The notes below the pieces were generated by a model, which worked only from the letters and a program-made list of their open reading frames with translations, did no database searches and had not been told where the DNA came from. A stretch of 64,000 nt of DNA from Taklimakanibacter sp050251035 (lineage in GTDB: Bacteria > Pseudomonadota > Alphaproteobacteria > Rhizobiales > Aestuariivirgaceae): assembly GCA_050251035.1 (NCBI GenBank), contig JBFWNN010000003.1, positions 62,001-126,000 on the forward strand, in the 5' to 3' direction. Shown here in pieces: positions 60,233 to 64,000 of this stretch (within the stretch, counting starts at the first letter, position 1; each line of letters begins with the position of its first letter). The translations under genes were made by a program, and so were the position numbers.

Positions 60233-60694
60233 TCATTCGCCCTTGGTCGCGCCGCTGGCAATGTCGCTCTTGGTCTGCATTTCCTTGGCCAGCGGATCGA
60301 AGACGCCGATCAGATCGTCGCCCACTTGCAGGGTCTGCTCGCAGACCGGAGCGCAGGCGAGGCTCATGCGGGCGCCGCGCCTGAACACATGGACGGCGTT
60401 CTTGTCGGTGATCTGCACCGTGACGTCGAGGGCGGCGATCTGCTTGCCCTCGCGGTCGAGGATGATGACATTGGTGACGCCGTAGCTGCGGCCCATCAGC
60501 ACCACTTGCTCGCCCTGCACGGTGACGTCGGCGATGCTGGGATTGCCCACCACAACGGTGCCGGGCTGACCGGTGACATGGATGATCTTGGCCTGGTCGG
60601 CGAGGATGGTGACGTCGCTCGCGGCGAAGGCGGGGCCGGCGAGAGACAGGAGCGCCGTGGCGAAGGCGAGGCCGGGTAAGGAAAACTTAATCAT
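60233..60694 (-). CDS. Secreted pilus-assembly N-domain protein (CpaC/RcpA N-terminal-like)
   Basis: A 153-residue protein with a clear signal peptide (ending 'AFAA', about residue 25). It is a single copy of the domain found at the N-terminus of CpaC-type secretins: 'ADQAKIIHVTGQPGTVVVGN' and 'GRSYGVTNVIILDREG'. It lacks any secretin domain. A C-terminal extension carries two cysteines ('LACAPVCEQ'). ATG 60694 fits the signal peptide; ATG 60712 is also in frame. It is upstream of the TadE-like pair and may help dock the pilus. Confidence 0.82.
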   Translation of the reverse strand: MIKFSLPGLAFATALLSLAGPAFAASDVTILADQAKIIHVTGQPGTVVVGNPSIADVTVQGEQVVLMGRSYGVTNVIILDREGKQIAALDVTVQITDKNAVHVFRRGARMSLACAPVCEQTLQVGDDLIGVFDPLAKEMQTKSDIASGATKGE

Positions 60695-60810
60695 CGCGGG
60701 AGAAACCCTCATTGCCGCAGCGCGCCAGGCGTGATGCCGGCGATCTGTCGCTTCGTCCGATTTGATCCGAGAATGGTGAAGTTTCCCTTACAAGGGTGGT
60801 TTCCCCGCGT

Positions 60811-61641
60811 TCACCTCGCGATCGCCTTGAACCTCTGCGTCTGGGCGATGAGGGCGCGTTCCGCCGGCAGGCGCTCCATCGAGGAGGCGCCGTAGAAGCC
60901 GTGGCAGCCGGGGCATGATTTGAGGATGAATTCGGCGTCCTCGGGCTCGGCGATCGGCCCGCCATGGCACAGCACGATGATGTCGTCACGGATCCGGCGC
61001 GCCGCCCTGATCATCTCCGTGATCAGCTTGGCGCTGTCGTCGAGGGTGAGGGCGGTCGCGGCACCGATGGCGCCGCCCGTCGTCAGCCCCATATGGCAGA
61101 CGAGGATGTCGGCGCCGGCCTTCGCCATCGCGACCGCCTCCTCGACGGTGAAGGCATAGGGTGTCGTCAGCATGTTCTTGCGATGGGCGAGCCGGATGAG
61201 ATCGACCTCGAGCCCGTAGCCCATGCCGGTCTCCTCGAGATTGGCGCGCATCCTGCCGTCAAAGAGGCCGACGGTCGGGAAATTCTGGATGCCGGCGAAG
61301 CCGAGCGCCTGGAGCCGGTCGAGGAAGTCGTCGAACAGGCAGAAGGGATCGGTGCCGTTGACGCCCGCCAGCACCGGCGTGGCCTTCACCACCGGCAGCA
61401 CCTCGCGGGCCATGTCGAGCACGATGTCATTGGCGTTGCCATAGGCCAGCATGCCGGCGAGCGAGCCGCGGCCCGCCATGCGGTAGCGCCCGGAATTGTA
61501 GATGACGATGAGGTCGATGCCGCCCGCCTCCTCGCATTTGGCCGAAAGCCCGGTGCCGGCGCCGCCACCGATGATGGGCTCGCTTTTGCGGATCATCGCA
61601 TGGAAGCGGGCGAGGAGCTCCTCTCGGGTGAAACGTCTCAT
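60811..61641 (-). CDS. TIM-barrel 'phosphoenolpyruvate hydrolase family' protein
   Basis: A 276-residue TIM-barrel protein. It starts 'FHAMIRKSEPIIGGGAGTGL' and has 'LAGVNGTDPF', 'GIQNFPTVGL', 'DILVCHMGLTTGG' and 'VLCHGGPIAEPEDA'. This family usually pairs with Tm-1-like ATP-binding proteins, and here the ATG overlaps the Tm-1-like gene's stop by 4 bases. In the tomato Tm-1 virus-resistance protein both domains are in one chain. The bacterial function is not established; the family name reflects similarity to PEP-mutase-like enzymes. Confidence 0.85.
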   Translation of the reverse strand: MRRFTREELLARFHAMIRKSEPIIGGGAGTGLSAKCEEAGGIDLIVIYNSGRYRMAGRGSLAGMLAYGNANDIVLDMAREVLPVVKATPVLAGVNGTDPFCLFDDFLDRLQALGFAGIQNFPTVGLFDGRMRANLEETGMGYGLEVDLIRLAHRKNMLTTPYAFTVEEAVAMAKAGADILVCHMGLTTGGAIGAATALTLDDSAKLITEMIRAARRIRDDIIVLCHGGPIAEPEDAEFILKSCPGCHGFYGASSMERLPAERALIAQTQRFKAIAR

Positions 61642-62876
61642 GCGCGGGGACTCTCTTCATTGGTAATGGCGCGGAAGGCCTCGACCAGGGCGTCGGCGAA
61701 AGCGGGGTCGTTGATGTGATGCGGCAGCTTGACGAGCCGGTGCGTGGCGCTTGCCGCGAAATGTGCTTCGATCGTCTTGAACAGCGCGCCATCCGCCGCG
61801 GCGTCGAAGAAAGGCTGCCCTTCGTGGTCGAGGGCCGAGACGCCGTTCAGCGGCAGGAGGAAGCGCACCGCGCCTTTCATGCGGTTGAGCTTGTCCGCGA
61901 CGAACCGGCCGATGCGCTCGTTCTCCGCGACGCTGGTGCGCATCAGTGTGACATTGGCGTTGTGGACATGGAGCTTTCGTCCGCGCAATTCGGCCGGCAC
62001 AGTGTCCATGGCCCAGAAATTCGCCATGTCGAGCGCCCCCGCCGAGCCGACATAGGGAATGGCATGGCGCGCGAAGACGTCGAGGCGCGTCGGTCCGGCC
62101 GAGAGCACGCCGCCCGCGATCTCGTCGGCGATCTCGGTCGTGGTGATGTCGAGGACGCCGGCGAAGAAGCCCGATGCCGCCAGCGTCTCGAAGGACTGCC
62201 CGCCGCTTCCCGTCGCATGGAAGACGACGCAGTCATAATCGGCCTCGAGCTGCCGTGTCACCTGTTGCACGCAGGGCGTGGTGACGCCGAACATGGTGAG
62301 GCCGATGGCGGGCTTTTCGGCTTCGCCCGCGATCGGCTCCGCGCGCATCATGCCGGCGAGCGCGCCCGCCGCGTTGGCGAGCACCCGGCGCGAGATGCGG
62401 TTGAGGCCCGCTATGTCGGTGACCGGATAGATCATGGCGATGTCGGACGAGCCGACATGCGGCCGGACATCGCCGCTCGCGACGGTCGAGACCATGACCT
62501 TGGGCGTGCCGACCGGCAAAGCGCGCATCGCGGGCGTCGCCAGCGCGGTGGCGCCGGAGCCGCCCGCCGCGATGATCCCGCCCAGATCGTCGCGCGTGTG
62601 GATGAACTGGACGAAGGCCTCCGCCATGGCCTTGACCGCGCTGCCGCGCTCGCCGGTGAAGACGGCTTGCGCGGCCATCGGATGATAGGTGGCGATGCTG
62701 AGGGCGCCGATGTCGGCCGCGCCTGCCGCGCCGTCGCCCGAGGTCGAGAGATCGACGGTCGTGACGGGAAGGCCCTCCGCCGCAAGGCAGTCGCGCAGGT
62801 AGAGGAGCTCGCGCGCCTTGGTGTCGAAGGTGCCCGCCACATAGGCGGTTTTGCCGGTGCTGGCGTGTCTTCCCAT
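61638..62876 (-). CDS. Tm-1-like ATP-binding domain protein (UPF0261 family)
   Basis: A 412-residue protein with 'AYVAGTFDTKARELLYL' near the N-terminus, a glycine-rich 'GGIIAAGGSGATALATPAM' segment and 'GLTMFGVTTPCVQQV', all typical of UPF0261. The family corresponds to the N-terminal domain of plant Tm-1, which binds viral replication protein. Its bacterial role is unknown. ATG 62876 is preferred; ATG 62891 is in frame. Coupled to the TIM-barrel gene by an ATGA overlap, so the two likely form a complex. Confidence 0.87.
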   Translation of the reverse strand: MGRHASTGKTAYVAGTFDTKARELLYLRDCLAAEGLPVTTVDLSTSGDGAAGAADIGALSIATYHPMAAQAVFTGERGSAVKAMAEAFVQFIHTRDDLGGIIAAGGSGATALATPAMRALPVGTPKVMVSTVASGDVRPHVGSSDIAMIYPVTDIAGLNRISRRVLANAAGALAGMMRAEPIAGEAEKPAIGLTMFGVTTPCVQQVTRQLEADYDCVVFHATGSGGQSFETLAASGFFAGVLDITTTEIADEIAGGVLSAGPTRLDVFARHAIPYVGSAGALDMANFWAMDTVPAELRGRKLHVHNANVTLMRTSVAENERIGRFVADKLNRMKGAVRFLLPLNGVSALDHEGQPFFDAAADGALFKTIEAHFAASATHRLVKLPHHINDPAFADALVEAFRAITNEESPRA

Positions 62877-62984
62877 CGTCCGACTGTGCATGAGGAGAAG
62901 ATGGTGGGCAATAACCGTTTCGCCCCGGATGCCTGCGACAGGCGTCACCGCCTCTGCTATAGGGATCATCGGCAGGAGATCCGC

Positions 62985-63524
62985 ATGACGTTCCGCAGCT
63001 TCGCTCTGTCTCTCGTCCTCGGCGCCGCGCTGGCCGCGAATGCCGGTGCCGCCTCTCGGAATGAGACATCCAAGGACTGGACGGCCTCGCTCGAGGAGGT
63101 CGATACCGGCGAGGATGTGCGCAAGACCTGCACCGGCTGGACCGCGGCAAGGGACGAGGCCGGCAAGGACTGGACGCTCAAGCTCGCGATCGGCGATGGC
63201 GACGTCCTGCCGCCCGATGCCTATCCGCAGCTCTCGATCACTGCGGCGGCAGGCGGCCTGAACAAGGCTGAGAACCAGCCCGCGACATTCGATTTCGGCG
63301 GCAAGGAGGTCGAGGCGAAGGTCTCGGGCGGCGGCAATGAGGTTATGGTCGATAATGTGAAGGAGACGAGCCTCGCTCTGCTGAAAGCCCTCGCTGCCGG
63401 CGACAGACTCACCGTGACGCTCACCGGCAAGCCGTCGCCGGCGCTGTCGCTCAGCGGCTTCACCGCATCTTACCGCAAGCTCGGCCAATGGTGCGGCTTT
63501 CCAACAGCGGACGTGGCCAAATGA
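62985..63524 (+). CDS. Secreted hypothetical protein
   Basis: A 179-residue protein with a Sec signal peptide (1 to about 22, 'ANAGA') and two cysteines ('KTCTGW', 'QWCGF') likely joined outside the cytoplasm. The mature part resembles beta-rich stress or invasion-associated-locus proteins in style ('GDRLTVTLTGKPS'), but I cannot assign a family. AGGAG precedes the ATG. Its stop overlaps the ATG of the LprI-like gene, so the two are co-translated. Confidence 0.75.
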   Translation: MTFRSFALSLVLGAALAANAGAASRNETSKDWTASLEEVDTGEDVRKTCTGWTAARDEAGKDWTLKLAIGDGDVLPPDAYPQLSITAAAGGLNKAENQPATFDFGGKEVEAKVSGGGNEVMVDNVKETSLALLKALAAGDRLTVTLTGKPSPALSLSGFTASYRKLGQWCGFPTADVAK

Positions 63525-63892
63525 TCAGATATCCGATTCTCCTTCTTGCTCTCCTCGTTTTCGCCGCCTCGCCCGCCCAGGCCGCCAGCTTCGACTGCGC
63601 CAAGGCGGCGAAGCCCGACGAGCGCGCCATTTGCGCAACCCCCGATCTCTCTGCCCTCGACAGCGAGATGGGCGGCCTGTGGTTCGCCTTCAGCAAGGTG
63701 CCGATGCTGATGGGCTCGAACGGCGCCCGCATGGACGACGCGCAGGCTTTCCTCGCGCAGCGCGCCCAATGCGGCGAGGATGCCGCCTGCATGCGGCCGC
63801 TCTACCGTGCCCGCATCGAAACGCTGAAGCAGGGCATCGTCCGCGCGATGACGGACTATGCGAGGCTGCAGAACGGCGATCCGGCGCAGTGA
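63521..63892 (+). CDS. Small secreted LprI/DUF1311-like protein
   Basis: A 123-residue protein with a signal peptide (ending 'AQAAS'). It has the Cys pattern of the lysozyme-inhibitor LprI N-terminal family: 'SFDCAKAAKPDERAICATPD', 'LSALDSEMG' and a later pair of cysteines ('AQCGEDAACMRPL'). Members are periplasmic and some inhibit lysozyme. ATG 63521 overlaps the preceding stop (ATGA). Confidence 0.8.
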   Translation: MIRYPILLLALLVFAASPAQAASFDCAKAAKPDERAICATPDLSALDSEMGGLWFAFSKVPMLMGSNGARMDDAQAFLAQRAQCGEDAACMRPLYRARIETLKQGIVRAMTDYARLQNGDPAQ

Positions 63893-63929
63893 TGCGTTCC
63901 CCTCCCCAAGGGGGAGAGGAAACGAGAGT

Positions 63930-64000
63930 TTAGCTCGCCTTCTTCCCGTCCACGAACCTGATCGCCGCCGTGAGCGCCTCGTCGCGCGTCATGACGGAGG
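63930..64000 (-). CDS. C-terminal end of an unidentified gene (runs off the window)
   Basis: The last 22 codons of a minus-strand frame ending '...RFVDGKKAS' with stop TAA at 63930-63932. Too short to identify. The 37-bp gap to the LprI-like gene holds a palindrome-like 'ccccaaggggg' that could end both convergent transcripts. Confidence 0.45.
   Translation of the reverse strand, partial: SVMTRDEALTAAIRFVDGKKAS

Noticed and set aside
63897..63925. Possible intrinsic terminator or repeat between convergent genes
   Set aside because: The palindrome is short and has no T-run; mentioned only in the flanking entry.
1..64000. rRNA, tRNA, transposase and prophage genes
   Set aside because: Looked for on both strands by recognisable sequence or protein motifs; none seen. 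Small RNAs cannot be excluded without a covariance-model search.

Overview
The window is about 64 kb of GC-rich, densely coding DNA with strong third-position GC bias. It most likely comes from a soil or plant-associated alphaproteobacterium of the Hyphomicrobiales (Rhizobiales) type. The grounds are the many catabolic ABC transporters with their own local regulators, a Caulobacter-like pentose dehydrogenase, and rhizobial-style palindromic intergenic repeats. A run of exactly 100 N at 56682-56781 marks a scaffold join, so the sequence is a draft assembly and linkage across that point is not proven. I saw no rRNA, tRNA, CRISPR array, insertion sequence or prophage.

Layout. 1-731: start of a CHASE2-domain protein that runs off the left edge. 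956-7169 (minus strand): a catabolic operon with a nitrate/sulfonate-type ABC transporter, a fumarylacetoacetate-hydrolase-family enzyme, an enolase-superfamily enzyme and a cupin, with a divergent GntR regulator and an operator-like palindrome. 8187-12236: membrane acyltransferase and polA. 12333-17924: parts of an oxidative aldose route (xylose-dehydrogenase-like SDR, mutarotase, pentonate dehydratase, secreted SMP-30-type lactonase) around prmB. 18127-27938 (plus strand): GntR regulator, oligopeptide-type ABC transporter and two amidohydrolases. 27935-32664 (minus strand): a BMP/nucleoside-type ABC transporter. 32786-41003: glucokinase, an isolated rhuM gene, then a LacI-xylB-xylA-isomerase-oxidoreductase operon. 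41009-42654: small metabolic genes including a decayed nicotinamidase. 42749-55809: Lrp regulator followed by a minus-strand cluster with an amidinotransferase, a second BMP-type transporter, a creatininase homologue, an Asp/Glu-racemase-family enzyme, an amidohydrolase, a third BMP binding protein, a carbamoylase-type M20 hydrolase and an aldehyde dehydrogenase. 55881-57870: two genes cut by the N gap. 58098-64000: EamA transporter, two TadE-like pseudopilins with a CpaC-type N-domain protein, a Tm-1-like/TIM-barrel pair, and two small secreted proteins.

How it works together. The window is almost entirely uptake plus catabolism. Pentoses can enter by the isomerase route (xylA/xylB) and, by inference, by an oxidative route (dehydrogenase, lactonase, dehydratase, semialdehyde dehydrogenase) whose parts are spread over the window. 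The most unusual part is the 42.7-55.8 kb cluster. It combines a guanidino-group transferase, a creatininase with all metal ligands but altered lid residues, a carbamoylase and two related binding proteins. It also contains a duplicated ~79-bp upstream module and a motif shared with the promoter of the local Lrp-type regulator. It looks like a dedicated uptake and degradation system for a guanidino or cyclic-ureide compound; the substrate is not known from sequence.
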